From: Pseudomonas sp. Irchel 3E13
Lineage (GTDB): Bacteria > Pseudomonadota > Gammaproteobacteria > Pseudomonadales > Pseudomonadaceae
Length of the DNA stretch: 64,000 nt
Direction: 5' to 3'
NCBI RefSeq assembly: GCF_900187455.1
Contig: NZ_FYDX01000006.1
Span: 310,001 to 374,000 of the forward strand
How positions within the stretch are numbered: the stretch's first letter is position 1; the number at the start of each line of letters is the position of its first letter. Of this stretch, positions 16,862-25,412 are shown in pieces. Under the pieces are notes generated by a model. It did no database searches. It was not told the DNA's origin and saw only the letters and a program-made list of their open reading frames with translations. The translations under genes and the position numbers were made by a program.

Positions 16862-16886
16862 ATTTCGCCTGTAGGGTGGGCGAAAT
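16862..16886. promoter_or_regulatory. Inverted repeat, shared with 13459-13485
   Basis: ATTTCGCC at 16862-16869 faces GGCGAAAT at 16879-16886 with a 9-base spacer, in the divergent region between osmE and the lipase gene. The outer ten bases of each arm equal those of the copy upstream of asmA. Confidence 0.5.
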
Positions 16887-16907
16887 GTCCATGGATCGGG
16901 GATCGCC

Positions 16908-17798
16908 ATGTCGCAAGCACTTGCCACCCGTTACCCGCTGGTTCTGGTGCCGGGCATGCTCGGTTTCGTTCGCCTGCTGCTCTATCCGTACTGGTTCGGC
17001 ATCGTCGCGGCCCTGCGCCGGGGCGGGGCGCAGGTCTATCCGGTGCAGGTGTCGCCGCTGAACAGCACCGAAGTGCGCGGCGAGCAGTTGCTGCGCATCA
17101 TCGAGGACATCCTCCAGCGCACCGGCGCCGACAAGGTCAACCTGCTCGGCCACAGCCAGGGCGCACTGACCGCCCGCTACGCCGCGGCGAAACGCCCGGA
17201 ATGGGTCGCCTCGGTGACGTCCATCGCCGGGCCGAACCATGGCTCGGAACTGGCAGACTATCTTGAGCGCCAATACCCCGGCGATTCGCCCCGCGGACGT
17301 GTGCTCAAGGCCATCCTCCACGGCCTCGGGCGCCTGATGGGCTGGCTGGAAACCGGCTGGAAGGGCCCGGCGCTACCGATTGACGTGCATGCTTCGCACC
17401 AGTCACTGACGTGTGCCGGCGTGGCGCTGTTCAACCAACGTTATCCACAGGGCCTGCCGGAAATCTGGGGCGGCGAAGGGGCGGCTGAGGTCAACGGTGT
17501 GCGTTATTACTCCTGGTCCGGGGTGCTCAAGCCGGGCATCACCGACCGCGGCCTCAACCGCCTCGATGGCAGCAACCGCTTCTGTCGCCTGTTCGCCCGC
17601 AGTTTCGTGCGCGAGGCGGGGCACTGTGACGGCATGGTCGGGCGCTACAGCTCGCACCTGGGCCAGGTGATTGGCGATGACTACCCGCTGGACCACCTGG
17701 ACATCGTCAACCAGTCGCTGGGCGCGGTGGGCAAGGGCGCGCAGCCGGTGAAGCTGTTCACCGAACACGCCGCGCGGCTCAAGGCCGCTGGCTGTTGA
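16908..17798 (+). CDS. Family I triacylglycerol lipase
   Basis: 296-residue alpha/beta hydrolase like the short P. fragi/P. fluorescens lipases. The nucleophile Ser83 lies in GHSQG; TSIAGPNHGSELADYL, RYPQGLPEIWGGEGAAEVNG, YYSWSG, the acid in GHCDGMVGRYSSHLGQVI and the catalytic His in YPLDHLDIVNQ all follow the family pattern. There is no signal peptide, and the oxyanion-hole HG of most lipases reads PG here (VLVPGML, Pro15). No lipase foldase (lif) gene is near. Probably cytoplasmic or exported by an atypical route; acts on glycerides or short esters. Confidence 0.9.
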   Translation: MSQALATRYPLVLVPGMLGFVRLLLYPYWFGIVAALRRGGAQVYPVQVSPLNSTEVRGEQLLRIIEDILQRTGADKVNLLGHSQGALTARYAAAKRPEWVASVTSIAGPNHGSELADYLERQYPGDSPRGRVLKAILHGLGRLMGWLETGWKGPALPIDVHASHQSLTCAGVALFNQRYPQGLPEIWGGEGAAEVNGVRYYSWSGVLKPGITDRGLNRLDGSNRFCRLFARSFVREAGHCDGMVGRYSSHLGQVIGDDYPLDHLDIVNQSLGAVGKGAQPVKLFTEHAARLKAAGC

Positions 17799-17877
17799 TC
17801 TGAACCGGGGATGTAAGAAATCTTGTCTAAACTCCTGTGACCGCTGCACGTCCGACGCGGCGACCAGGAGATTTGCC

Positions 17878-18159
17878 ATGAAGATGATGCGTTTGCCATT
17901 GCTGTTGCTGGGAGTGCTGATGGCTTCACAAGGCTTCGCCGCCACCGCGCAGCAGGAAAAGATGAAAACCTGCAACGCCGACGCCACCGCCAAGACACTC
18001 AAGGGCGACGAGCGCAAGGCGTTCATGAGCACCTGCCTGAAAGCCAAGCCCGCCACCCAGCAGGACAAGATGAAGACCTGCAACGCCGACGCCGGCACCA
18101 AGGCGCTCAAGGGCGATGAACGCAAGGCGTTCATGAGCGACTGCCTGAAGAAAAAATAG
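17878..18159 (+). CDS. PsiF-repeat family protein
   Basis: 93-residue exported protein with a signal peptide ending SQGFAATA and two PsiF repeats: QEKMKTCNADATAKTLKGDE and QDKMKTCNADAGTKALKGDE, each followed by RKAFMS-x-CLK. Each repeat has a cysteine pair probably forming a disulfide. E. coli PsiF is induced by phosphate starvation, but its function is unknown. An AGGAG ribosome site precedes the ATG. Confidence 0.93.
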   Translation: MKMMRLPLLLLGVLMASQGFAATAQQEKMKTCNADATAKTLKGDERKAFMSTCLKAKPATQQDKMKTCNADAGTKALKGDERKAFMSDCLKKK

Positions 18160-18173
18160 CCATTTCCCCGGAT

Positions 18174-18199
18174 GCGCCATTGCCCTGGAGCAATGGCGC
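18174..18199 (+). terminator. Hairpin after the PsiF-like gene
   Basis: A perfect 10-bp stem GCGCCATTGC with its complement around a 6-base loop, 14 bases after the stop. The following bases (GTCGTCC) lack a T-run, so termination may be weak. Confidence 0.6.
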
Positions 18200-18283
18200 G
18201 TCGTCCTGTGCCCCGCGCCCCTATGCCTGCCCGCAGAAGGCTGGCAGACTGCCGGCTTTGTCGTCGTGGCTGTCTGAGGTTGT

Positions 18284-19291
18284 ATGACTTTTACCCAGCG
18301 TCAGATTGTGCTGGCGAGTTGGATCATCATATTCACCGGCTTGTTGCTGGTCTTGCCGCTCAAGTTGCTGCCGAGCCTGCTGGCCGGTTTGCTGGTGTTC
18401 GAGCTGGTTAACATGCTCACGCCGAAACTGCAGCATGTGATCGCCGGGCCCCGAGCGCGCTGGCTGGCGGTAGCCCTGCTTGGCACCCTGGTGGTCAGCA
18501 CGCTGACACTGGTTTTTGCCGGTGCCATCAGCTTCCTGCTGCACGAAGCGGAAAACCCCGGCGCCTCGCTGGACAAGTTCATGCTGCTGGTGGACCAGGC
18601 GCGCGGGCAGTTGCCGCCGTTCGTCGACGCCTACCTGCCGGCCAGCGCTGCCGAGTTCAAGGTGGCCATTGGTGAATGGCTGAAGACTCACCTGGGCGAG
18701 TTGCAACTGGTGGGCAAGGGCGCGGCGCACATGTTCGTCACGCTGCTGATCGGCATGATCCTCGGCGCCATCGTCGCGTTGCAGCGGATCCCCGACATCT
18801 CACGGCGCAAGCCGCTGGCTGCGGCGCTGTTCGAGCGCCTGTCGCTGCTGGTCCAGGCGTTTCGCAACATCGTTTTCGCGCAGATCAAGATTTCCCTGCT
18901 CAACACCGCGTTCACCGGGATCTTCCTCGCCGTGGTGCTGCCGCTGTTCGGCGTGCACCTGCCGCTGACCAAGACGCTGATCGTGTTGACCTTCCTGCTG
19001 GGCCTGTTACCGGTGATCGGCAACCTGATGTCCAACACCCTGATCACCATCGTCGGCTTGTCGCTGTCGATCTGGGTGGCGATGGCGGCGCTGGGCTACC
19101 TGATCGTTATCCACAAGGTCGAGTATTTCCTCAACGCGCGGATCGTTGGCGGACAGATCAGTGCCAAGTCGTGGGAATTGTTGTTGGCGATGCTGGTGTT
19201 CGAAGCCGCGTTCGGGCTGCCTGGTGTGGTGGCGGGGCCGATTTATTACGCGTACTTGAAGAGTGAATTGAGGCGGGCGGAGCTGGTTTGA
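18284..19291 (+). CDS. AI-2E family (PerM/UPF0118) membrane protein
   Basis: 335 residues with about seven or eight membrane helices and a central soluble segment (about residues 85-155). Family landmarks are LLPSLLAGLLVFELVNMLTP near the N-terminus, the RNIVFAQIKISLLNTAFTGI segment, FLLGLLPVIGNLMSNTLITI and the C-terminal GLPGVVAGPIYYAYLKSELR. The family is named for putative AI-2 export, but members also act as Na+/H+ antiporters or unknown permeases, so substrate is open. Stand-alone gene. Confidence 0.85.
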   Translation: MTFTQRQIVLASWIIIFTGLLLVLPLKLLPSLLAGLLVFELVNMLTPKLQHVIAGPRARWLAVALLGTLVVSTLTLVFAGAISFLLHEAENPGASLDKFMLLVDQARGQLPPFVDAYLPASAAEFKVAIGEWLKTHLGELQLVGKGAAHMFVTLLIGMILGAIVALQRIPDISRRKPLAAALFERLSLLVQAFRNIVFAQIKISLLNTAFTGIFLAVVLPLFGVHLPLTKTLIVLTFLLGLLPVIGNLMSNTLITIVGLSLSIWVAMAALGYLIVIHKVEYFLNARIVGGQISAKSWELLLAMLVFEAAFGLPGVVAGPIYYAYLKSELRRAELV

Positions 19292-19308
19292 GCCTGTAAG
19301 TGTGCCCT

Positions 19309-19331
19309 TCGCGAGCAAGCTCGCTCCTACA
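19309..19331. repeat. Single REP element
   Basis: One intact REP copy between two convergent genes, with a decayed second copy (GGTGCGAGCTTGTCGGG) just after it. Confidence 0.8.
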
Positions 19332-19360
19332 GGGTAGGTGCGAGCTTGTCGGGGCGCCGG

Positions 19361-20626
19361 TCAGCCGTAGCGCTTGCGCGCCTCGATCGCCAGCCCGCTG
19401 CCGATGCTGCCGAAGATGTTGCCTTCGACATGCCGAGCATTCGGCAACATCGCCGCAACACTCTGGCGCAACGCCGGGATGCCGCTCGAACCACCGGTGA
19501 AGAACACCGTATCCACCTGGTCCACACCAACGCCGGCCTTGAGCAGCAGCTCATCGACGCTGCCGCGCACGCGCTCCAGCAGGTTGTCGATCGCCGCCTC
19601 GAACAGCGCCCGGCTCAGGTCCACTTCAAGACCCTTCTCGATCCGGCCGAGGTCCACCAGGCGGTTTTCCGCGTGGGTCAGCTCGATCTTGGTCGCTTCC
19701 ACTTCCATCGCCAGCCAGTGCCCGGCGCGTTGGTCGATCAGCTTGAACAGGCGGTCGATGCCGAGGGTGTCTTCGATGTCGTAGCGCATGCTGCCCAGCG
19801 CCAACTGGGATTTCTGCGAGTACACCGAGTTGATGGTGTGCCAGGTGGCGAGGCTCATGTGATGGCTGGTGGGCATCAGCGCCTGGCTTTTCATCCGGCT
19901 GCCGTAGCCGAACAGCGGCATGACACCCTGCAGGCTCAGTTGCTTGTCGAAGTCGGTTCCGCCGATGTGCACGCCGCCGGTGGCGAGGATGTCGTCCTGG
20001 CGGTCATCGAGCATGTGCCGTTCAGGCGCGAGGCGGATCAGCGAGAAGTCCGAGGTACCACCGCCGATGTCGACAATCAGTACCAGCTCTTCACGGTCGA
20101 TGCCCGACTCGTAGTCGTAGGCCGCAGCGATGGGCTCGAACTGGAAGGAGACGTCCTTGAAGCCGATTTTTTTCGCGACATCGGCCAGGGTGTCTTCGGC
20201 TTCCTGGTCGGCGGCCTGGTCGTCATCGACGAAATGCACCGGACGACCCAGCACCACTTCATCGAATGCCCGGCCGGCGTCGGCCTCGGCGCGCTTCTTC
20301 AATTCGCCGATGAACATGCCGAGCAGGTCCTTGAACGGCAGGGCGGTACCCAGGACGCTGGTGTCGTGCTTGATCAGCTTGGAGCCCAGCAGGCTCTTGA
20401 GCGAGCGCATCAGGCGGCCTTCGTAGCCTTCCAGGTATTCGCTCAGCGCCAGGCGGCCATACACCGGACGGCGCTCCTCGATATTGAAGAACACCACCGA
20501 AGGCAGGGTGATCTTGCCGTCTTCGAGGACGATCAAGGTCTCCTCGCCGGGGCGGTGCCAGCCGACGGTGGAGTTTGACGTGCCGAAGTCGATACCACAG
20601 GCACGGGCCGGGGATGCGTGATTCAT
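19361..20626 (-). CDS. yegD: YegD-like Hsp70-family chaperone
   Basis: 421-residue actin-fold ATPase of the Hsp70 superfamily, ending soon after the nucleotide-binding domain. Phosphate 1 motif GIDFGTSNSTVGW, the FEPIAAAYDYE connect region, phosphate 2 motif LIVDIGGGTSDFSL, and adenosine motif VFFTGGSSGIPALRQSV are all clear. A DnaK-type substrate lid is absent, as in E. coli YegD. The start at 20626 (MNHASPARACG) is chosen because it places the FGTSNS motif at the expected distance. It is divergent from cbpA, so both may belong to proteostasis, but a DnaJ partner relation is only inferred. Confidence 0.88.
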   Translation of the reverse strand: MNHASPARACGIDFGTSNSTVGWHRPGEETLIVLEDGKITLPSVVFFNIEERRPVYGRLALSEYLEGYEGRLMRSLKSLLGSKLIKHDTSVLGTALPFKDLLGMFIGELKKRAEADAGRAFDEVVLGRPVHFVDDDQAADQEAEDTLADVAKKIGFKDVSFQFEPIAAAYDYESGIDREELVLIVDIGGGTSDFSLIRLAPERHMLDDRQDDILATGGVHIGGTDFDKQLSLQGVMPLFGYGSRMKSQALMPTSHHMSLATWHTINSVYSQKSQLALGSMRYDIEDTLGIDRLFKLIDQRAGHWLAMEVEATKIELTHAENRLVDLGRIEKGLEVDLSRALFEAAIDNLLERVRGSVDELLLKAGVGVDQVDTVFFTGGSSGIPALRQSVAAMLPNARHVEGNIFGSIGSGLAIEARKRYG

Positions 20627-20721
20627 GGAAGCGGTTCCGGAGTAAAAACGGCCGCGCAGTGTATGCCAGCCGCTGACAGAATCAAGACCGATTATCTGCT
20701 CCGTGACAAACCTGGCCCGGC

Positions 20722-20747
20722 CTTGAAAGGCTATGCTTGACCCCAAT
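20722..20747 (+). promoter_or_regulatory. Sigma-32-like heat-shock promoter of cbpA
   Basis: CTTGAA (20722-20727), a 13-base spacer and CCCCAAT (20741-20747) resemble the RpoH consensus CTTGAA-N13-17-CCCCAT. It lies 43 bases before the cbpA ATG. Confidence 0.55.
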
Positions 20748-20789
20748 CTTCACACGCAGTGAATTTGATAACCGATGGTGATTCCTTAG

Positions 20790-21755
20790 ATGGATTTCAA
20801 AGACTATTACAAGATACTCGGCGTAGAGCCCACGGCGGACGAAAAGGCGATCAAGACCGCCTACCGCAAGCTGGCGCGCAAGTATCACCCGGACGTCAGC
20901 AAAGAGCGTGGCGCCGAAGACAAATTCAAGGAGGCCAACGAGGCCTACGAAGTGCTGAGCAGCCCTGAAAAGCGCGCTGAGTACGACGAAATTCGCAAGT
21001 ACGGCCAGCATGGCCGGCCCTTCCAGGGGCCTCCCGGCTGGGAGAGCCGTGGTGGTGGCGACGCGGGTGGCTTCGGCAACGGTGGCGATTTCTCGGACTT
21101 CTTCAGCTCGATCTTCGGGTCGGCCGGGCGCGGTAACGGCAATCCGTTTGGCCGTGGCCAGCAACAGCGCAGTACCGGTCGGCGAGGGCAGGACGTGGAA
21201 ATGGAACTGGCAGTGTTCCTCGAGGAAACCCTGGCCAACGAATCGAAGAAGATCAGCTTCCAGATTCCGCAGCACAACGCCCAGGGCCAGCGCACAGGCG
21301 ATACCACCAAGACCCTCAACGTCAAGATCCCCGCCGGGGTGACCGACGGCGAGCGCATCCGCCTCAAGGGCCAGGGCGCACCGGGTGTTGGCGGTGGGGC
21401 GAACGGCGATCTGTACCTGATCATCCGCTTCGCACCGCATCCGCTGTTCGATGTCGAAGGTCATGACCTGATCATCACTGTGCCGCTGGCGCCGTGGGAA
21501 GCCGCGTTGGGCACCAAGGTGGAAATGCCGACCCTTACCGGCAAGGTCAACCTGACCATTCGTCCCGACAGCCAGAGCGGTCAGCGCCTGCGCATCAAGG
21601 GCATGGGTCTGTCGAACAAGCAGGGCGAACGTGGCGACCTGTACGCGCAACTGAAGGTGGTGATGCCGCCACAGTCGGATGCGGCGACGCGTGAATTGTG
21701 GAGCAAACTGTCGGAGAAGGCCGGGTTCAACCCGCGAACTCAATGGAGTAAGTGA
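20790..21755 (+). CDS. cbpA: Curved DNA-binding protein / DnaJ-like co-chaperone CbpA
   Basis: 321-residue type II J-protein. The J-domain occupies residues 1-70 with the HPD tripeptide in KYHPDVSKE, followed by a Gly/Phe-rich linker ([19 protein letters not shown]) and two beta-barrel C-terminal substrate domains. There is no zinc finger, which separates it from DnaJ. CbpA stimulates DnaK and binds curved DNA in stationary phase. It is directly followed by cbpM, its specific inhibitor. Confidence 0.95.
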   Translation: MDFKDYYKILGVEPTADEKAIKTAYRKLARKYHPDVSKERGAEDKFKEANEAYEVLSSPEKRAEYDEIRKYGQHGRPFQGPPGWESRGGGDAGGFGNGGDFSDFFSSIFGSAGRGNGNPFGRGQQQRSTGRRGQDVEMELAVFLEETLANESKKISFQIPQHNAQGQRTGDTTKTLNVKIPAGVTDGERIRLKGQGAPGVGGGANGDLYLIIRFAPHPLFDVEGHDLIITVPLAPWEAALGTKVEMPTLTGKVNLTIRPDSQSGQRLRIKGMGLSNKQGERGDLYAQLKVVMPPQSDAATRELWSKLSEKAGFNPRTQWSK

Positions 21756-21757
21756 CC

Positions 21758-22060
21758 ATGAGCAGCACCCTGATCGTTCAGCTGGATATGCGCACGTTTT
21801 GTCAGGAAGCCGAGTTGCCGGTGGACTGCGTGATCGAAATCGTCGAACACGGCATTGTTGAACCATTGGGGCGAACACCGGAGGACTGGCTGTTCGACGC
21901 CCAGGCGCCGGTGCTGGCCAAGCGCGCGGCGCGCCTGCACCAGGAGCTGGAACTGGAGTGGGAAGGCGTGGCGCTGGCGCTGGAGTTGCTGGAGGAAGTG
22001 CGGCAACTGCGCAGCGAGAACGACATGCTGCGGCAGCGGTTGGGGCGGTTTGTGCAGTGA
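21758..22060 (+). CDS. cbpM: Chaperone modulator CbpM
   Basis: 100-residue MerR-like small protein that binds the CbpA J-domain and blocks both co-chaperone and DNA-binding activity. Landmarks are the CVIEIVEHGIVEPLG segment, PEDWLFDAQ and the coiled C-terminal helix EVRQLRSENDMLRQRLGRF. The ATG at 21758 is preferred to an in-frame GTG at 21752 because GGAG lies nine bases before it. It follows cbpA after two bases. Confidence 0.93.
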   Translation: MSSTLIVQLDMRTFCQEAELPVDCVIEIVEHGIVEPLGRTPEDWLFDAQAPVLAKRAARLHQELELEWEGVALALELLEEVRQLRSENDMLRQRLGRFVQ

Positions 22061-22114
22061 TTGCTCTGTGTTATTCAGGGCCGAACCGTAGCGATGAGGC
22101 CCTGAATAACACCA

Positions 22115-22636
22115 TCACCCCGGCGGCAATGCCCCCGGATTCAACACCAACTGCATAAACGTCAAATCCAGCCACTTGCCGAATTTCACCCCCACCTGCG
22201 GCATCTGCCCGTTCAGGGTGAAACCCAGCCGCTCATGCAGGCGGATCGACGCGGCATTGCCGCTTTCGATCGCGGCCACCATCACATGTTTTCCACAGCC
22301 TCGCGCCCGTTCGATCAGGGCCAGCATCAGCTTCGGCCCCAGGCCGTTGCCGCGCTGGTCGGCGCGGATGTACACCGAGTGCTCGACGGTATGGCGAAAG
22401 CCTTCGAATGGCCGCCAGTCGCCGAACGAGGCATAACCCACCACCTCGCCCGCAGCATTCACCGCCACCAGAATCGGGTATTGCTGTGTCTGGCGCGCAT
22501 CGAACCAGGCCTGGCGGTTGGCCAGGTCCACCGGTTGTTCGTTCCAGATCGCCGTGGTGTTGAGCACGGCGTCGTTGTAGATGTCGCGAATGCCCGGCAA
22601 GTCATCGGGCACGGCATCGCGGATCAGGTCTGTCAT
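22115..22636 (-). CDS. GNAT acetyltransferase, phosphinothricin/methionine-sulfoximine type
   Basis: 173-residue N-acetyltransferase of the Pat/MddA group, which acetylates glutamate analogues such as L-methionine sulfoximine and phosphinothricin. Motifs are IRDIYNDAVLNTTAIWNEQP at the N-terminus, the HSVYIRADQRGNGLGPKLM acetyl-CoA loop (R-G-x-G-x-G/A), ESGNAASIRLHERLGF, and GVKFGKWLDLTFMQL. A close P. aeruginosa relative lies in the same neighbourhood near the urea genes. A protective role toward glutamine synthetase inhibitors would suit the nitrogen theme. Lies 32 bases downstream of urtE on the same strand. Confidence 0.9.
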   Translation of the reverse strand: MTDLIRDAVPDDLPGIRDIYNDAVLNTTAIWNEQPVDLANRQAWFDARQTQQYPILVAVNAAGEVVGYASFGDWRPFEGFRHTVEHSVYIRADQRGNGLGPKLMLALIERARGCGKHVMVAAIESGNAASIRLHERLGFTLNGQMPQVGVKFGKWLDLTFMQLVLNPGALPPG

Positions 22637-22668
22637 GGCAAGGTTCCGGGATTGAGCAGGCGGTCAGA

Positions 22669-23367
22669 TTAAATGGTTACCAGCCCGCGTACACCCTCGG
22701 CCTCCATGTTTTCGCCGCGTCCTTGCTGGACGATTTCGCCACGGGACATCACCAGGTACTGGTCGGCCAGTTCCGCGGCGAAGTCGTAGAACTGTTCCAC
22801 CAGCAGGATCGCCATATCGCCGCGGGCCGCCAGTTTGCTGATTACCACGCCGATTTCCTTGATCACCGAGGGCTGGATGCCTTCGGTGGGTTCGTCGAGG
22901 ATCAGCAGGCGCGGCCGGCTGGCCAAAGCGCGGCCGATGGCCAGTTGTTGCTGCTGGCCGCCGGACAGGTCGCCGCCACGGCGGTGTTTCATCTGCAGCA
23001 GCACCGGGAACAGCTCGTAGATGAACTCCGGGACGCTCTTGGCTTCCTTGGCGCTGAAGCGTGACAGGCCCATCAGCAGGTTTTCCTCGACGGTCAGGCG
23101 CGGGAAGATCTCGCGGCCTTGCGGTACATAGGCGATACCGGCGTGGACCCGCTGATGCGGCTTGAGCTGGGTGATGGCGTGGCCTTCCCAGGACACGCTG
23201 CCCTCGCGGGACGGGATCAGGCCCATCAGGCAACGCAGCAGCGTGGTCTTGCCCACGCCGTTGCGGCCCAGCAGGCAGGTGACTTCGCCGACTTTAGCCT
23301 CGAAAGACAGGCCGCGCAGGATGTGGCTGCCGCCGTAGTACTGGTGCAGGGAATCGATTTTCAGCAT
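22669..23367 (-). CDS. urtE: Urea ABC transporter ATPase UrtE
   Basis: LivF-type ATPase of the urea importer, 232 residues. Walker A GRNGVGKTTLL, signature LSGGQQQQLAIGRAL and Walker B LILDEPTEGIQPSVI; the LHQYYGGSHILRGLSF opening and EGIQPSVIKEIG segment are typical of UrtE. The ATG at 23367 is preferred to an upstream frame from 23394. It is separated from urtD by a REP pair, so its expression may depend on read-through. Confidence 0.94.
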   Translation of the reverse strand: MLKIDSLHQYYGGSHILRGLSFEAKVGEVTCLLGRNGVGKTTLLRCLMGLIPSREGSVSWEGHAITQLKPHQRVHAGIAYVPQGREIFPRLTVEENLLMGLSRFSAKEAKSVPEFIYELFPVLLQMKHRRGGDLSGGQQQQLAIGRALASRPRLLILDEPTEGIQPSVIKEIGVVISKLAARGDMAILLVEQFYDFAAELADQYLVMSRGEIVQQGRGENMEAEGVRGLVTI

Positions 23368-23398
23368 GTGGTTGTCCTTACAGATTGGCACCAATCCT

Positions 23399-23463
23399 TG
23401 TAGGAGCTGGTTTACCTGCGATCGGCCGCTTCGCGCCCGATCGCAGGCAAGCCAGCTCCTACA
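23399..23463. repeat. REP inverted pair of a second class
   Basis: Two facing copies of TGTAGGAGCTGG...CCTGCGATCG at 23399-23424 and 23438-23463. The arms share GTAGGAGC with the common REP but differ after that (GCAGGCAAGCCAGCTCC). It sits inside the urt operon between urtD and urtE. Confidence 0.85.
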
Positions 23464-23484
23464 GAAGAGCGTGATCGCGTTGAG

Positions 23485-24332
<848 letters not shown>

Positions 24333-24336
<4 letters not shown>

Positions 24337-25412
24337 TGTTCGCCCCTTTTCTTCAGCAGGCCGACCACGCCCTTGGGCAGGTACAGGGTGACGAGGATGA
24401 ACAGCGCGCCGAGGAAGAACAGCCAGAACTCCGGGAACGCCACGGTGAACCAGCTCTTCATACCGTTGACCAGGCCCGCGCCGAGCAGCGGCCCGATCAG
24501 CGTGCCGCGACCGCCGAGGGCGACCCACACGGCAGCTTCGATGGAGTTGGTCGGCGACATCTCGCTGGGGTTGATGATGCCCACCTGCGGCACATACAGC
24601 GCGCCGGCCAGGCCACAGAGCACGGCGCTCAGCACCCAGACGAAAAGCTTGAACCCGCGCGGGTCGTAGCCGCAGAACATCAGGCGGTTCTCGGCGTCAC
24701 GCAGCGCGGTCAGTACCCGGCCGAACTTGCTCCGCGCCAGTCGCCAGCCGAGGTACAGGCTGCCCACCAGCAGGGCCACGGTGAGCAGGAACAGCACCGC
24801 GCGGGTGCCTTGGGCGGTGACGTCGAAGCCCAGCAGGGTGCGGAAGTTGGTGAAGCCGTTGTTGCCGCCGAAGCCGGTTTCATTGCGGAATAACAGCAGC
24901 ATGCCGGCGAAGGTCAGGGCCTGGGTCATGATCGAGAAGTACACGCCCTTGATCCGCGAGCGGAAGGCGAAGTAGCCGAACACCAGCGCCAGCAACCCCG
25001 GCGCCAGCACCACCAGGCACATGGCCCAGGCGAAGTGCTGGGTGCCGGCCCAGTACCAGGGCAGTTCGGTCCACGACAGGAAACTCATGAACGCCGGCAG
25101 GCCGTCGCCCGCAGCTTCGCGCATCAGGTACATGCCCATGGCGTAGCCGCCGAGGGCGAAGAACAACCCGTGGCCGAGCGACAGCAGCCCGGCGTAGCCC
25201 CAGACCAGGTCCAGCGCCAGCGCGACGATGGCGTAGCAGAGAATCTTGCCCACCAGCGTCAGGGTGTAGGCCGAGACTTGCAGGGCGTGGCCCTCGGGCA
25301 GCAGCGACAACAGCGGCAGTGCAAGCAGGATCAGCAGGACGATGGCGCCGACGGCCAGGGACAACCGTGGCCCGGCTTTTTGCGCGGCAGTGACAAGCAG
25401 AGGCTGGTTCAT
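24333..25412 (-). CDS. urtC: Urea ABC transporter permease UrtC
   Basis: LivM-type membrane subunit, 359 residues with about nine hydrophobic segments. LCYAIVALALDLVWGYAGLL followed by SLGHGLFFALGGYAMGMYL, and VLTALRDAENRLMFCGYDPR as coupling loop, identify UrtC. Overlaps urtB by one base and urtD by four, giving tight translational coupling. Confidence 0.95.

Noticed and set aside
17441..17449. Isolated TTATCCACA boxes (also at 2568, 11270, 19107 and 33172)
   Set aside because: Single copies inside coding regions are expected by chance or codon use; only the 9080-9568 cluster is notable.
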